A stretch of DNA of 64,000 nt from Leifsonia sp. fls2-241-R2A-40a (GCF_030209575.1 NZ_JARVRS010000001.1:992001-1056000), one strand, 5' to 3'. Positions 25,534-34,356 are shown, counted from the stretch's first letter. The notes: generated by a model from the sequence alone, not told the origin. Translations and numbers: made by a program.

Positions 25534-25612
25534 CCCACCAGCTTAGGCTGCGGCGTCTGCGAGGCGCATTTCCGCCCCCGGATGCACGCCGAACGGTCAG
25601 CCATCGGGTTGG

Positions 25613-25999
25613 TCAGAACCGCTGACCCAGCGCTTTCGCGCGCAGCGCGTCGAACTCGCCCTGACTGATCACGCCACGATCGAGCAGACTCTGCGCCTGC
25701 TCGATGTCCGAGGCCGGCGTTGCCGACCCCGTCGGATGCTGACCCCAACTGTCGTCCTCCGGCACCGTCTGATTCCTCGCCAGGTTGCGCTCCGCCATCC
25801 CGCGGCCCCGCGCGATCAGGTAGATCAGCAAGCCGAGCACCGGGAAGAAGACCAGGAAGATCACCCACAGCGCCTTGGCCCAGCCGTTCAGCGCCGGATC
25901 CCGGAACAGGTCCACCAGCACGGTGAACAAGACCATCAGGAACGCGACGAACGCGAAGATGTAGAACGCGAACAGGAAGGCACTCCAGAAGGTGTTCAT
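25613..25999 (-). CDS. SHOCT-domain membrane protein with PLDc_N-type anchor
   Basis: 128-residue protein with two membrane helices (about residues 8-30 and 42-64) in a cardiolipin-synthase-N-like arrangement (WVIFLVFFPVLGLLIYLIAR). The C-terminal SHOCT motif spans about residues 97-124 (IEQAQSLLDRGVISQGEFDA). Such proteins are common in actinobacteria and of unknown role. It ends 80 bases before menG on the same strand. Confidence 0.8.
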   Translation of the reverse strand: MNTFWSAFLFAFYIFAFVAFLMVLFTVLVDLFRDPALNGWAKALWVIFLVFFPVLGLLIYLIARGRGMAERNLARNQTVPEDDSWGQHPTGSATPASDIEQAQSLLDRGVISQGEFDALRAKALGQRF

Positions 26000-26142
26000 C
26001 TCAGTCCTCTCTCATCGGCCACACCGTAATGGGGTGCGAGAGCCCGTGGCTAGAAGGAACTTCCGGCGCCACCGGGACTACCATGGGCGCTCCCGGGAGG
26101 GCGCGATGACGGACATCCGGCTTGCGCGGCGAGGAGGCGACG

Positions 26143-26997
26143 GTGAACCACGACACGCACTGGACGGCGGATCCCGACGAGCTGCTGAGGGTGGGGCCGG
26201 GATTCCGGCTCTCCGAACAGCCCACCGATGGGACCCCCGGCTTCGATGGCGGCAAGAAGGAGGGGCGCAAGGCGCTCTCCCACGGCGCGGACGTCCTCGC
26301 CGGACTCCAGGAGAAGCTCTTCGCGTGCGGGCGGCTGGGAGAGTCGCGGTCCATACTCCTGGTGCTGCAGGCCATGGACACGGCAGGCAAGGGCGGGATC
26401 GTCTCCCACGTCATCGGCGCGATGAACCCCGGCGGCGTGCACTACGCGGGCTTCGGCAAGCCCACCCCGGAGGAGCTGGCCCACGACTTCCTGTGGCGGG
26501 TGTGGCGGGAAGTGCCCGCGGCGGGCCAAGTCGCGGTGTTCGACCGTTCGCATTACGAGGACGTCCTGATCGGCCGGGTCCGGCGCCTCGCCGACCCCGA
26601 CGAGATCGAGCGGCGCTACGGCGCGATCACCGCGTTCGAGAACGAACTGACGGAGTCGGGGACCGCCGTCATCAAGGTGATGCTGCACCTGGGCAAGGAC
26701 CAGCAGAAGAGGCGTCTCGCGTCCCGCCTCGAACGTCTCGACAAGCTGTGGAAGTTCAACCCGGCCGATGTCGACGAGCGACTGCTCTGGGACGAGTACC
26801 AGGACGCGTACCAGATCGCGCTCGAGCGGACGAACAGCGTCCAGGCACCCTGGTTCGTCGTCCCCGCCGATCACAAGTGGTACGCGCGGGCCGCCGTGCA
26901 GGAGCTTCTGATCCGGCAGCTGCAGCGCCTGCAGCTCGAATGGCCCGCGCCGGACTACGACGTGGAGGAGCAGAAGCAGCGCTTGGCGGCCTCCTAG
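26143..26997 (+). CDS. Polyphosphate kinase 2 family protein
   Basis: 284-residue PPK2 that transfers phosphate between polyphosphate and nucleotides. Walker A is LVLQAMDTAGKGG near residue 72, Walker B FDRSHYEDVLIGRV near 133, and the basic lid is DQQKRRLASRLERLDKLWKF near 185-205. Length fits a single-domain PPK2. The GTG at 26143 has GAGGAGG 5 bases upstream. Its stop overlaps the convergent menF stop by 4 bases. Whether it favours NMP or NDP cannot be decided. Confidence 0.92.
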   Translation: MNHDTHWTADPDELLRVGPGFRLSEQPTDGTPGFDGGKKEGRKALSHGADVLAGLQEKLFACGRLGESRSILLVLQAMDTAGKGGIVSHVIGAMNPGGVHYAGFGKPTPEELAHDFLWRVWREVPAAGQVAVFDRSHYEDVLIGRVRRLADPDEIERRYGAITAFENELTESGTAVIKVMLHLGKDQQKRRLASRLERLDKLWKFNPADVDERLLWDEYQDAYQIALERTNSVQAPWFVVPADHKWYARAAVQELLIRQLQRLQLEWPAPDYDVEEQKQRLAAS

Positions 26998-28256
26998 CCG
27001 AAGGCCTCCACGATCGGCCGGAACTTCATCGTGGTCTCCGCCAGCTCCCGCTCGGGGTCCGAATCGGCCACGATCCCCGCGCCGGCGTACGCCGTCAGGT
27101 CGCCTTCGGCGGTGACCTGGGCGCAGCGGAGTGCGATCGCCCACTCGCCGTCCCCGTCGCCGCCCACCCAGCCGACCGGCCCTGCGTAACGACCGCGGTC
27201 GAACGGCTCGAGCTCGCGGATCAGCGCGAGGGCCTCGTCGCGCGGCGTCCCCGCGACGGCGGCGGTCGGATGCAGGGATGCGGCCAGATCGAGCGAACTC
27301 GACCCGTCGCTGAGCAACCCCGCGATGTCCGTCGCGAGATGCCACAGGTTCGGGAGCTTCAGCGTGAAGGGCTCGTCGCTGGCGGCGAGGTCTGCGCTGT
27401 GCGGGCGGAGCGCATCCATCACGCTGGTCACCGCGAAGCGGTGCTCACCCTGATCCTTCTCGCTGGCCGCCAGCTCGGCGGCGGCCGCCGCATCCAGACG
27501 CGCATCGGAACCGCGCGAGATCGTGCCCGCGAGGACCCGTGCGGTCACCGTGCCGTGATGGACGCGGACAAGCGTCTCCGGGGAGGAGCCGACCAGCCCA
27601 TCCACCGCGAAGGTCCAGCAGTCGGGATAGCCGAGCGCGAGCTCGACGAGGGCGCGCCGGAGGTCGGATTCAAGGGGCAGGTGACCGCGGAGATCGCGGG
27701 CGAGCACCACCTTCGACAGGTCGCGCTCGCGGATCCGCTTCACCGCCCCGGCGACAGCCGACCGGTAGCCGTCGGCGTCCATCTCCCCGGGCAGCAGGGT
27801 CAGGCGATACTCGTCGCCGAACGGAGTGGGGCGCGGCGCCGTGTCGGATCCCGGCTCGCCTGCTCGGCGGATGCGGGTGATCCAGCTGCGGCTCCCCCGG
27901 CGGCCCACCACGATCTCGGGCACGATCAGCGTGCTCGTGGCGGTGCTCTCGTCGTCGAAGGCGAAGGTGCCGAACGCGACCAGGCCGGTTCCCGGCGTCC
28001 GCACGGCGTCGTCCACGACAGCGGCCTCAGCGGTCGCGCGCCAGGCGGCCGACGCCTGCTCGATGCGGTCCGGGCCCGTGAACTCCAGCCGGAGGACCTC
28101 GCCGAGGCCGGCCATCCCCTCGCCTTTGCGCAGCCAGAGCAGGGGCGTGCGGGAGTCGAGGAAGGGGATGAGCTGGCGGACGTCATCGAGGGGTGCGGTC
28201 TCGGCCTCGAGGACCGTCACGCCAGTCTCCCGCCGAGCGGTGGGGGCTGATCTCAC
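26994..28256 (-). CDS. menF: Isochorismate synthase
   Basis: 420-residue chorismate-binding enzyme, first step of menaquinone synthesis. The C-terminal catalytic domain shows FAVDGLVGSSPETLVRV, AGTISRGSD, LHPTAAVAGTPRDEAL and RYAGPVGWV. The N-terminus is divergent. The start is GTG, 6 bases after TAGGCT (leaderless). An anthranilate-synthase alternative is unlikely because no glutamine amidotransferase partner is adjacent and menG is 1.5 kb away. Confidence 0.9.
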   Translation of the reverse strand: MRSAPTARRETGVTVLEAETAPLDDVRQLIPFLDSRTPLLWLRKGEGMAGLGEVLRLEFTGPDRIEQASAAWRATAEAAVVDDAVRTPGTGLVAFGTFAFDDESTATSTLIVPEIVVGRRGSRSWITRIRRAGEPGSDTAPRPTPFGDEYRLTLLPGEMDADGYRSAVAGAVKRIRERDLSKVVLARDLRGHLPLESDLRRALVELALGYPDCWTFAVDGLVGSSPETLVRVHHGTVTARVLAGTISRGSDARLDAAAAAELAASEKDQGEHRFAVTSVMDALRPHSADLAASDEPFTLKLPNLWHLATDIAGLLSDGSSSLDLAASLHPTAAVAGTPRDEALALIRELEPFDRGRYAGPVGWVGGDGDGEWAIALRCAQVTAEGDLTAYAGAGIVADSDPERELAETTMKFRPIVEAFG

Positions 28257-28408
28257 GGGTCCAGCCTACGCCCGCGACGCTGTGCTCCCGTTGGGCGGCG
28301 GGTGAGCACCTGCTGGGATGATCCGGGCCGTTAACAGCGTCATTGCGCGCTTTCGACACTCTGCGTATCACCCCCGTCACCCTTGCACCCGGGATGTAAC
28401 ATTCATTT

Positions 28409-29077
28409 ATGCCCGTTCCCGTGACCGGAGCCGCCAGCCCGCGGCGCCTCATCCGAGACGAAGTCTTCCTGCGCCTGCTCGATGCGATCGTCGACGGCGA
28501 CCTCCTCCCCGGAGAGCAGCTGTACGACGCGGAGATCGAGCGCTGGGTCGGAGTCTCGCGCACGCCCGTCCGGGAGGCGCTCAACCAGCTGGCGGCGATG
28601 GGCCTGGTCGAGATCCTGCCGCAGCGACGGACGCGTGTCACCCCGATCGAACCGGAACGGCTGCGCGCCTTGATCACGACGGTCGGCGTGCTCGTCTCCG
28701 GCGTCGTGCGCGACGCGACTCCCCTGCTGACCGACGTCGACCGCGAAGCGCTGAAGCGCGCTGATGGGGACGACGCGGCGTCGATCGTCCGCACCGGTCT
28801 CTCCTCGGACGGTTTCCTCGGCGTCTTCGTGCGGAGGCTCGACAACGCCACCGTCGCCCGCCTGCTCAAGCGCCACCTGCCCGAGGTGCAGCGCGCCCTG
28901 AAGGCATCCGCATCCGACGCGTCGCTGGCGAAGGCGGTCCCGCTCAAGGGCTCCCTGATCGACGCAGCTGTCGCCGGGAAGGCGGACAAGGCGGCCCGTG
29001 CCGCCGCCGACCTGTTCGAGAAGGCGCTCGTCACGATCGCCGACGGCTTCGCCACGCCCGAGAAAGGTACCCGCTGA
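28409..29077 (+). CDS. GntR family regulator, first of tandem pair
   Basis: 222-residue regulator. The winged helix (about residues 13-80) reads RLIRDEVFLRLLDAIVDGDL, then WVGVSRTPVREALNQLAAMGL. The C-terminal domain is helical and shorter and less conserved than a typical FCD domain; the metal-binding His/Asp set of FCD is not evident. The ATG follows TAACAT by 6 bases (leaderless). Its TGA shares one base with the ATG of a second GntR gene, so the pair is translationally coupled. Confidence 0.88.
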   Translation: MPVPVTGAASPRRLIRDEVFLRLLDAIVDGDLLPGEQLYDAEIERWVGVSRTPVREALNQLAAMGLVEILPQRRTRVTPIEPERLRALITTVGVLVSGVVRDATPLLTDVDREALKRADGDDAASIVRTGLSSDGFLGVFVRRLDNATVARLLKRHLPEVQRALKASASDASLAKAVPLKGSLIDAAVAGKADKAARAAADLFEKALVTIADGFATPEKGTR

Positions 29078-29778
29078 TGCCATTGCCCGTGAGCGATACC
29101 GCCCCGGTCGAGCGCCGGCTGCTGCGCGACGTCGTCTACAACCGCCTGTACGACGGGATCCTCGACGGCACGCTCGAGCCCGGGGAGACGCTACTCGATG
29201 AGAAGCTGACCGCGTGGCTCGGCGTCTCGCGCACCCCGATCCGCGAGGCGTTGATGAAGCTCGCCGACATCGGCCTGGTCGAAATGGCACCGAACCGCTA
29301 CACGCGCGTGGCGCCGATCGACCTGAAGGCGATCGACGAGGCCATCTACACGACCGGCCTGCTCCACGAGTACGCAGCGCGCGCCTTCGTCCCGTCCCTG
29401 GACAACGCGGCGGTGGCGCGGCTCGACAAGGCGCAGAAGCAGGTCAAGAAGAGCGCGAAGGCGCGTGACCTGCCCGCGCTGGGCCACGCCTTCAACGACT
29501 TCTTCCTCGAACTCGCGCGCGCCGGAGGCAACGACGTGCTCGTGAGCGTCAGCGAAGGCCTCAGCCCGCAACTGCTCCGCTACATCTCGGTCTGGAAGAC
29601 GCCGTTCGGCATCGACGACCTCCCCGGCGCACTTGCCGGCGTGGTCGCGGCCGCGAAGGAGCGAGACGGGGCAACGGCCGGCGACCTCGTGAAGGCGCTG
29701 TACGCGGGCACCCTGACGCAGTTCCTCGACGACTACCGCCGGAACGACGCCGACATCGCCCAGGCGCCCGTCTTCTGA
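29077..29778 (+). CDS. GntR family regulator, second of tandem pair
   Basis: 233-residue paralogue of the preceding protein. The HTH region (RRLLRDVVYNRLYDGILDGT, then WLGVSRTPIREALMKLADIGL) aligns residue for residue with the first copy. The C-terminal helical domain has PSLDNAAVARLDKAQKQVKK and ends with a Tyr-rich stretch. Its start overlaps the upstream stop by one base. Tandem coupling suggests the two proteins act together, perhaps as a heterodimer. Targets unknown. Confidence 0.88.
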   Translation: MPLPVSDTAPVERRLLRDVVYNRLYDGILDGTLEPGETLLDEKLTAWLGVSRTPIREALMKLADIGLVEMAPNRYTRVAPIDLKAIDEAIYTTGLLHEYAARAFVPSLDNAAVARLDKAQKQVKKSAKARDLPALGHAFNDFFLELARAGGNDVLVSVSEGLSPQLLRYISVWKTPFGIDDLPGALAGVVAAAKERDGATAGDLVKALYAGTLTQFLDDYRRNDADIAQAPVF

Positions 29779-29808
29779 CGCTCCGTCTGACCTCGCTGTT
29801 CGGGCCGC

Positions 29809-30108
29809 TCAGACCTCGAAGTCGACGGCGGCGCGCGCGCCGACCACCGAACGGATGAACGCCGCCACCTCGAGGTGCGCGGGGTGCTGCTGATACACCT
29901 GGATGTCCTCCAGGCTGTCGAAATCGCTGATCAGCACCACGTCGAAGTCGTCGCCCGGCACGACGGTGACGCCCACCTCGAGGCTGCGCAGCTGCGGGAT
30001 CACGGCGGGAAGCGACTCCAGCCCGCTCTTGATGCGCGCGGCCTGCTCGGCCCGTTCCGACTCGTCGGCGGTCGCGAGCTTCCACGAGACGACGTGGCGG
30101 ATGGTCAT
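29809..30108 (-). CDS. Dabb (stress-response A/B barrel) family protein
   Basis: 99-residue dimeric alpha/beta-barrel domain. Family features are MTIRHVVSWKLA at the start, the middle LRSLEVGVTVV and YQQHPAHLEVAAFIR near residue 72-86. Such proteins are enzymes or stress proteins of varied or unknown function. Its start overlaps the glutaredoxin gene stop by 4 bases, so the two are cotranscribed. Confidence 0.88.
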   Translation of the reverse strand: MTIRHVVSWKLATADESERAEQAARIKSGLESLPAVIPQLRSLEVGVTVVPGDDFDVVLISDFDSLEDIQVYQQHPAHLEVAAFIRSVVGARAAVDFEV

Positions 30109-30368
30109 ACGGCCTCCAGGAGTGCGGTGCGCAGGCGGCCCGGATCGACGCGCCAGTAGGTGTGGACGCGCCCAGCGATGAGCACGACCGGGATCTCCTC
30201 GACGTACTTGTCGTGAAGCTCCGGCTCCTGCAGGATGTCGCGCTCATCCACGGCCACGGTCGGAGCACCGTCCGGCAACTCCGCGATCACCGAGTGGATG
30301 ACGTCCCTCGCGTCATCGCAGAGGTGACAGCCCGGCTTGCCGATCAGAGTGAGGGAGACGGTGGACAC
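30105..30368 (-). CDS. Glutaredoxin family protein
   Basis: 87-residue thioredoxin-fold protein with active site C14-H-L-C17 (GKPGCHLCDDA) and cis-proline region EIPVVLIAGRV near residue 58-68. It resembles the DUF836/glutaredoxin-like thiol oxidoreductases of actinobacteria. The GTG at 30368 follows TAGAGT by 6 bases (leaderless). Cotranscribed with the Dabb gene. Confidence 0.88.
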   Translation of the reverse strand: MSTVSLTLIGKPGCHLCDDARDVIHSVIAELPDGAPTVAVDERDILQEPELHDKYVEEIPVVLIAGRVHTYWRVDPGRLRTALLEAV

Positions 30369-30425
30369 GCATCCACTCTAAACGGAGCGAACGCGGCCAA
30401 CCCAGCGAACGAGGCGCAGACAAGA

Positions 30426-30455
30426 CAAGCGCCGGACCGTGAGGACCGACGCTTG
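30426..30455 (-). terminator. Terminator hairpin after the bS22 gene
   Basis: Two 13-base arms, CAAGCGCCGGACC and GGACCGACGCTTG, pair with two imperfect positions around a 4-base loop. On the minus strand a T-rich TCTTGTCT follows. It lies 18 bases after the bS22 stop. Confidence 0.6.
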
Positions 30456-30472
30456 AACTGCAGACTCGGGGT

Positions 30473-30571
30473 CTACTTCTTGTTGCGACGCTGGTGGCGC
30501 GTCTTGCGAAGAAGCTTGCGGTGCTTCTTCTTCGCCATACGCTTGCGACGCTTCTTGATAACGGAACCCAC
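30473..30571 (-). CDS. Small ribosomal subunit protein bS22 (AURKAIP1/COX24 domain)
   Basis: 32-residue, extremely basic protein MGSVIKKRRKRMAKKKHRKL plus LRKTRHQRRNKK. It matches the actinobacterial protein known from Mycobacterium (Rv0500B) and named bS22 in mycobacterial ribosome structures. The start is GTG with GAGG 5 bases upstream. The excisionase-like HTH gene (Rv0500A-type) lies 70 bases upstream on the same strand, the same order as in Mycobacterium. Confidence 0.93.
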   Translation of the reverse strand: MGSVIKKRRKRMAKKKHRKLLRKTRHQRRNKK

Positions 30572-30641
30572 GTAGACCTCACAAAGATTCAGGGGTATGC
30601 CGCGGGGCGCGCGGCGACACGAGGTGACAGTCTACCGGACG

Positions 30642-30854
30642 TCAGGCAGAGTCCGCGACGCCGCCCTCCGGGAAGGTGGCCGCCTGCAGCAGGTGCTCGA
30701 CGGCGGACTCGGGAACGCGGAACGAGCGACCGAAGCGGATCGCCGGAAGCTCGCCGGAATGGACGAGCCGGTACACGGTCATCCGGGAGACGCGCATCAT
30801 GTCGGCCACCTCGGCGACCGTCAGGAAGCGGACATCCCGCAGATCGTGTGCCAT
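30642..30854 (-). CDS. Excisionase/MerR-like HTH protein (Rv0500A type)
   Basis: 70-residue DNA-binding protein with a single winged HTH: RFLTVAEVADMMRVSRMTVY then RLVHSGELPAIRFGRSFRVP. It is the homologue of the small HTH gene found beside bS22 and proC in mycobacteria and resembles BldC. The ATG at 30854 is chosen because GGAGGG lies 9 bases upstream; an earlier in-frame ATG is less likely. Role unknown, perhaps developmental or stress regulation. Confidence 0.85.
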   Translation of the reverse strand: MAHDLRDVRFLTVAEVADMMRVSRMTVYRLVHSGELPAIRFGRSFRVPESAVEHLLQAATFPEGGVADSA

Positions 30855-30895
30855 GGTGCCGCCCTCCCTCTTTCCGGTCATCGTACTCGGGACGG

Positions 30896-31321
30896 TCAGT
30901 CCTTGCGCCACTTCTTCGGAGTGACCCTCTCGGTCGCCGACGAGACGCGGTGCCGGGTGTCGGCGAGGACCTTGCCGACCGTGCTCGCGAACTCCCGGGT
31001 CTCCTCCGCCAGGCGGGCGGTCAGCTCCAGGTCCTCATCGGATGCCGTGAACGGAATGACCCAGTCCTCGACGGCCTCCAGGGGTCCCGCGTCGAGGCGG
31101 TAGTAGCGATGCTGCCCCTCCTCGCGGACCGAGACGAGGCCTGCTTCGCGCAGCACTTTGAGGTGCTTGGACACCGTCGGCTGGCTCAGCTCGAGGGTGG
31201 CGACGATCTCGGACACGGATATCTCGCCGACGGAATGCACCGCATCCGAGTTGCGGTCCAGGAGCACCCGCAGGATCTCGCGCCGCGTCGGGTCGGCGAT
31301 CACGTCGAAGATGTCGGCCAT
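30896..31321 (-). CDS. ArsR family regulator
   Basis: 141-residue ArsR/SmtB winged-helix protein. Features are MADIFDVIADPTRREILRVL at the start, recognition helix SQPTVSKHLKVLREAGLV near residue 48-65 and wing EEGQHRYYRLD. No Cys cluster for metal sensing is present, so metal control is unlikely. The ATG follows TAGCCT by 6 bases (leaderless). It lies upstream of the HTH and bS22 genes on the same strand and diverges from the potassium transporter. Confidence 0.88.
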   Translation of the reverse strand: MADIFDVIADPTRREILRVLLDRNSDAVHSVGEISVSEIVATLELSQPTVSKHLKVLREAGLVSVREEGQHRYYRLDAGPLEAVEDWVIPFTASDEDLELTARLAEETREFASTVGKVLADTRHRVSSATERVTPKKWRKD

Positions 31322-31402
31322 GTCCCCAGGCTAGCCATTCCCCCGGCGCAGTACCATGTCCGAAGCCCGCCCGACATTCGCAGACGACGGGAAGGACCAG
31401 AC

Positions 31403-32839
31403 ATGAGCGCCACCCGGGCGGTCGCCGGCCAGTCCGCTTCGCCGGCGGGACGCGTCCGCGCTGCGATCAACGAATTCGCCGCACGCAGTCCCTCTCGCTT
31501 CGCGATCCTCGTGTTCGCGCTGCTCATCCTCGTCTTCACGCTGCTGTTCTCGCTCCCGATCTCTTCGTCGAGCGGTCGCTGGACTCCGCTCGCGGACTCG
31601 CTCTTCACCGCGACCTCGGTGATCTGCGTGACCGGGCTCGCGACGGTGGACATGGCGACGCACTGGTCGATGTTCGGGCACCTGCTCGTCTACATCGGCG
31701 TGCAGGTTGGTGCCGTCGGCGTGCTGACCATGGCCTCCATCCTGGGTCTGGTCATCTCGCGCAAGCTCGGCCTCCGGGCCAAGCTGATGGCCGCGAGCGA
31801 CAGCAATCCGTTGCGCATCCACGCGGGTCCGGTCGCCGAGGGGCAGGCGGTGCGGCTCGGGGAGGTGGGCAAGCTGCTGACGACCGTCGCAGCCAGCCTG
31901 GTCGTCATCGAACTGCTCGTGGCACTGCTGCTGTTCCCCCGCATGCTCATCGCGGGGATCGACGTGGGCACCGCTGCATGGGAATCCCTCTACTACGCGG
32001 CAATGGCGTTCACGAACACGGGATTCACGCCGAACGTGGAAGGCATCCAGGCGTTCGCGACGGACTACTGGTTCCTCAGCGCGCTCATGATCGGGGTGCT
32101 GCTCGGAGCGATCGGCTTCCCGGTCATCTTCGCGATCGCCTCCAACCTGCGCGAGAAGCGGCGCCGCTGGTCCATCCACGTCAAGCTCACGGTGATCACC
32201 TCGCTCGTCCTCCTGGTCGCGGGCGCGGTGCTCTACATCGTCCTGGAATACGACAACCCGAAGACCTTCGGGCATCTCGACGCCGGGCACACGATCTTCC
32301 AGTCGTTCTTCCTGTCCACCATGGCGCGATCGGGCGGCTTCTCCACGATCTCGATCGACGACCTGCACGGCTCGAGCATCCTCGTGACCGACATGCTGAT
32401 GTTCATCGGCGGCGGCTCCGCATCCACGGCGGGCGGCATCAAGGTGACCACCCTGGCCGTCCTCTTCCTGGCCGCTTTCGCCGAGGCGCGGGGCGTGGAC
32501 TCGATGGATGCGTTCCGCCGGCGCATCCCGATCGACGTGCTACGCCTCTCGGTCTCCGTCGCCCTGTGGGGCGCGACCATCGTGGCGGTGTCGAGTGTGC
32601 TCATCCTGCAGATCACGAAGGCGCCGCTCGACCACGTGCTGTTCGACGTCATCTCCGCCTTCGCGACCTGCGGTCTCTCGACGGGCCTGACCGAGCGCCT
32701 CCCGGACGCCGGCGTCTACGTCATGGTCGCCACGATGTTCTGCGGGCGCGTTGGTACAGTGACTCTCGCCGCGGCGCTGGCCCAGAGTCAACGGCGACAG
32801 CTGTACCAGAATCCCGAGGAGAGGCCGCTCGTTGGTTGA
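31403..32839 (+). CDS. Trk/Ktr potassium uptake membrane subunit (TrkH/KtrB-like)
   Basis: 478-residue K+ channel-like transporter with four M1-P-M2 repeats. The four pore loops with their conserved glycines are visible: TSVICVTGLATVD, MAFTNTGFTPN, MARSGGFSTIS and FATCGLSTGL. The size and loop sequences match KtrB rather than the longer TrkH. Its stop overlaps the start of the cytoplasmic TrkA-like subunit by 8 bases, giving a complete two-subunit system. Confidence 0.93.
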   Translation: MSATRAVAGQSASPAGRVRAAINEFAARSPSRFAILVFALLILVFTLLFSLPISSSSGRWTPLADSLFTATSVICVTGLATVDMATHWSMFGHLLVYIGVQVGAVGVLTMASILGLVISRKLGLRAKLMAASDSNPLRIHAGPVAEGQAVRLGEVGKLLTTVAASLVVIELLVALLLFPRMLIAGIDVGTAAWESLYYAAMAFTNTGFTPNVEGIQAFATDYWFLSALMIGVLLGAIGFPVIFAIASNLREKRRRWSIHVKLTVITSLVLLVAGAVLYIVLEYDNPKTFGHLDAGHTIFQSFFLSTMARSGGFSTISIDDLHGSSILVTDMLMFIGGGSASTAGGIKVTTLAVLFLAAFAEARGVDSMDAFRRRIPIDVLRLSVSVALWGATIVAVSSVLILQITKAPLDHVLFDVISAFATCGLSTGLTERLPDAGVYVMVATMFCGRVGTVTLAAALAQSQRRQLYQNPEERPLVG

Positions 32840-33503
32840 CCGGATCAGACACAACGCGCCGGTGATCGTCATCGGCCTCGGACGGTTCGGGGCGGCGACG
32901 GCGGGCGAGCTGGATCGGCTGGGCCGCGAGGTGATGGCGATCGACACGGACCAGAACCTCGTCCAGAAGTGGGCCGACCGCGTCACGCACGCTGTGCAGG
33001 CGGATGCGCGGTCCATCGAGACGCTCCGCCAGGTCGGCGCGGAAGACTTCTCGATCGCGGTGGTGGCCGTCGGCTCCTCCATCGAGGCGAGCGTGCTCAT
33101 CACGGCCAACCTCGTCGACCTGAAGGTGCCGCAGATCTGGGCGAAGGCGATCTCGAAATCGCACGGCAAGATCCTGGAGCGGATCGGCGCCAACCACGTC
33201 ATCTACCCGGAGGCGGAGGCGGGCGAGCGCGCGGCGCACCTGGTGTCCGGGCGGATGCTGGACTTCATCGAGTTCGACGACGACTTCGCGCTCGTGAAGA
33301 TGTACCCGCCGAAGCCGATCCGCGGGATGCGCCTCGGCGCCTCGGGAGTGCGCTCGAAGTACAACATCACCGTCGTCGGTGTGAAGAGCCCGGGCAAGCC
33401 GTTCACGTACGCCACGGCCGAAACGGTGGTCTCCGATCACGACCTCGTCATCGTCTCCGGTGCCTCCGCCGACATCGAGCGCTTCGCCGCCCTCGAGCCC
33501 TAG
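32832..33503 (+). CDS. Potassium uptake regulatory subunit (TrkA/KtrA-like)
   Basis: 223-residue gating subunit with one RCK unit: an N-terminal Rossmann domain (VIVIGLGRFGAATAGELDRL, with Asp of AIDTD near residue 37) that binds NAD or ATP, and a C-terminal RCK-C domain (about residues 140-220). It forms an octameric ring on the membrane subunit. The start is the TTG at 32832, overlapping the KtrB-like gene by 8 bases; no ATG or GTG fits. Convergent with proC. Confidence 0.92.
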   Translation: MVDRIRHNAPVIVIGLGRFGAATAGELDRLGREVMAIDTDQNLVQKWADRVTHAVQADARSIETLRQVGAEDFSIAVVAVGSSIEASVLITANLVDLKVPQIWAKAISKSHGKILERIGANHVIYPEAEAGERAAHLVSGRMLDFIEFDDDFALVKMYPPKPIRGMRLGASGVRSKYNITVVGVKSPGKPFTYATAETVVSDHDLVIVSGASADIERFAALEP

Positions 33504-33510
33504 CCCCGGG

Positions 33511-34356
33511 TCAGCCGGCGGAAAGCTCGCGCGAGCGGGCGAGGGCCGCGTCGGTCGCGCGGGTGAAGAGCGCCGGGAGGTCGGCGTCCGCGAGGACGGC
33601 GATCGCGCGCTCGGTGGTCCCGTTCGGGCTCGTCACGCGGCGGCGGAGCTCGGCGGGGTCCTCGCCCGAGGACACGAGCAGCTCGGAGGCGCCGAGGAAG
33701 GTGCCGTTCACGAGGGTGGCCGCCTGCTCGCGGCTGAAGCCCTTCTGCACGGCCGCCTCGGTCAGCGCCTCGATGAGGAAGAAGACGTACGCCGGGCCCG
33801 AGCCCGAGATGGTGCCCAGCGCATCCAATTGCGACTCCGGCACCTCGACGACCTCGCCGACCGTCTCGAAGAGGGTACGCACGACGGCGAGGTCCTTGGG
33901 GTCGGTGCCGGATCCGGCGCTGATCCCCGTGACGGCCTTGCCCACCACCGCGGGCGTGTTCGGCATCGCGCGCACGACGGACACGGTGTCGGGCAGCAGC
34001 GACTCCATCGTCTCGGTGGTGACACCGGCCGCGACGCTGACGACGACCGTTCCCGGGGCCAGCGAGGCGGAGATCTCACCCAGCAGGTCGCGGACCATCG
34101 CCGGCTTGACGGCCACGATCACGACCTGGGCGCCGTCGACGGCGAGGCGGTTAGCCTCCGCGGTGGTCTCCGTCGCATACGCGGTCACGCCCGGCGTTCC
34201 GGCGAGCTCCGCAGCGCGCGCCTCCGACCGGTTGGTCACCCGGATCCCGGCCACCTGCACGCCGGGCGCAAGCAGCCCGCTGAGGATCGCGCGGCCCATC
34301 GAACCCGCGCCCAGCATGGCGATCGTCGGAAGCGTCACGTTCTGCGTGTCATCCAT
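33511..34356 (-). CDS. proC: Pyrroline-5-carboxylate reductase
   Basis: 281-residue ProC, last step of proline synthesis, NAD(P)H-dependent. The Rossmann motif is AMLGAGSMGRAILSGLL near residue 13-29. VKPAMV, RAMPNTPA and the C-terminal signature SGSGPAYVFFLIEAL are present. The ATG follows TAGGAT by 6 bases (leaderless), and that hexamer belongs to a palindrome that also serves the divergent cation exporter gene. It lies close to bS22 and its HTH gene, as in Mycobacterium. Confidence 0.95.
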   Translation of the reverse strand: MDDTQNVTLPTIAMLGAGSMGRAILSGLLAPGVQVAGIRVTNRSEARAAELAGTPGVTAYATETTAEANRLAVDGAQVVIVAVKPAMVRDLLGEISASLAPGTVVVSVAAGVTTETMESLLPDTVSVVRAMPNTPAVVGKAVTGISAGSGTDPKDLAVVRTLFETVGEVVEVPESQLDALGTISGSGPAYVFFLIEALTEAAVQKGFSREQAATLVNGTFLGASELLVSSGEDPAELRRRVTSPNGTTERAIAVLADADLPALFTRATDAALARSRELSAG

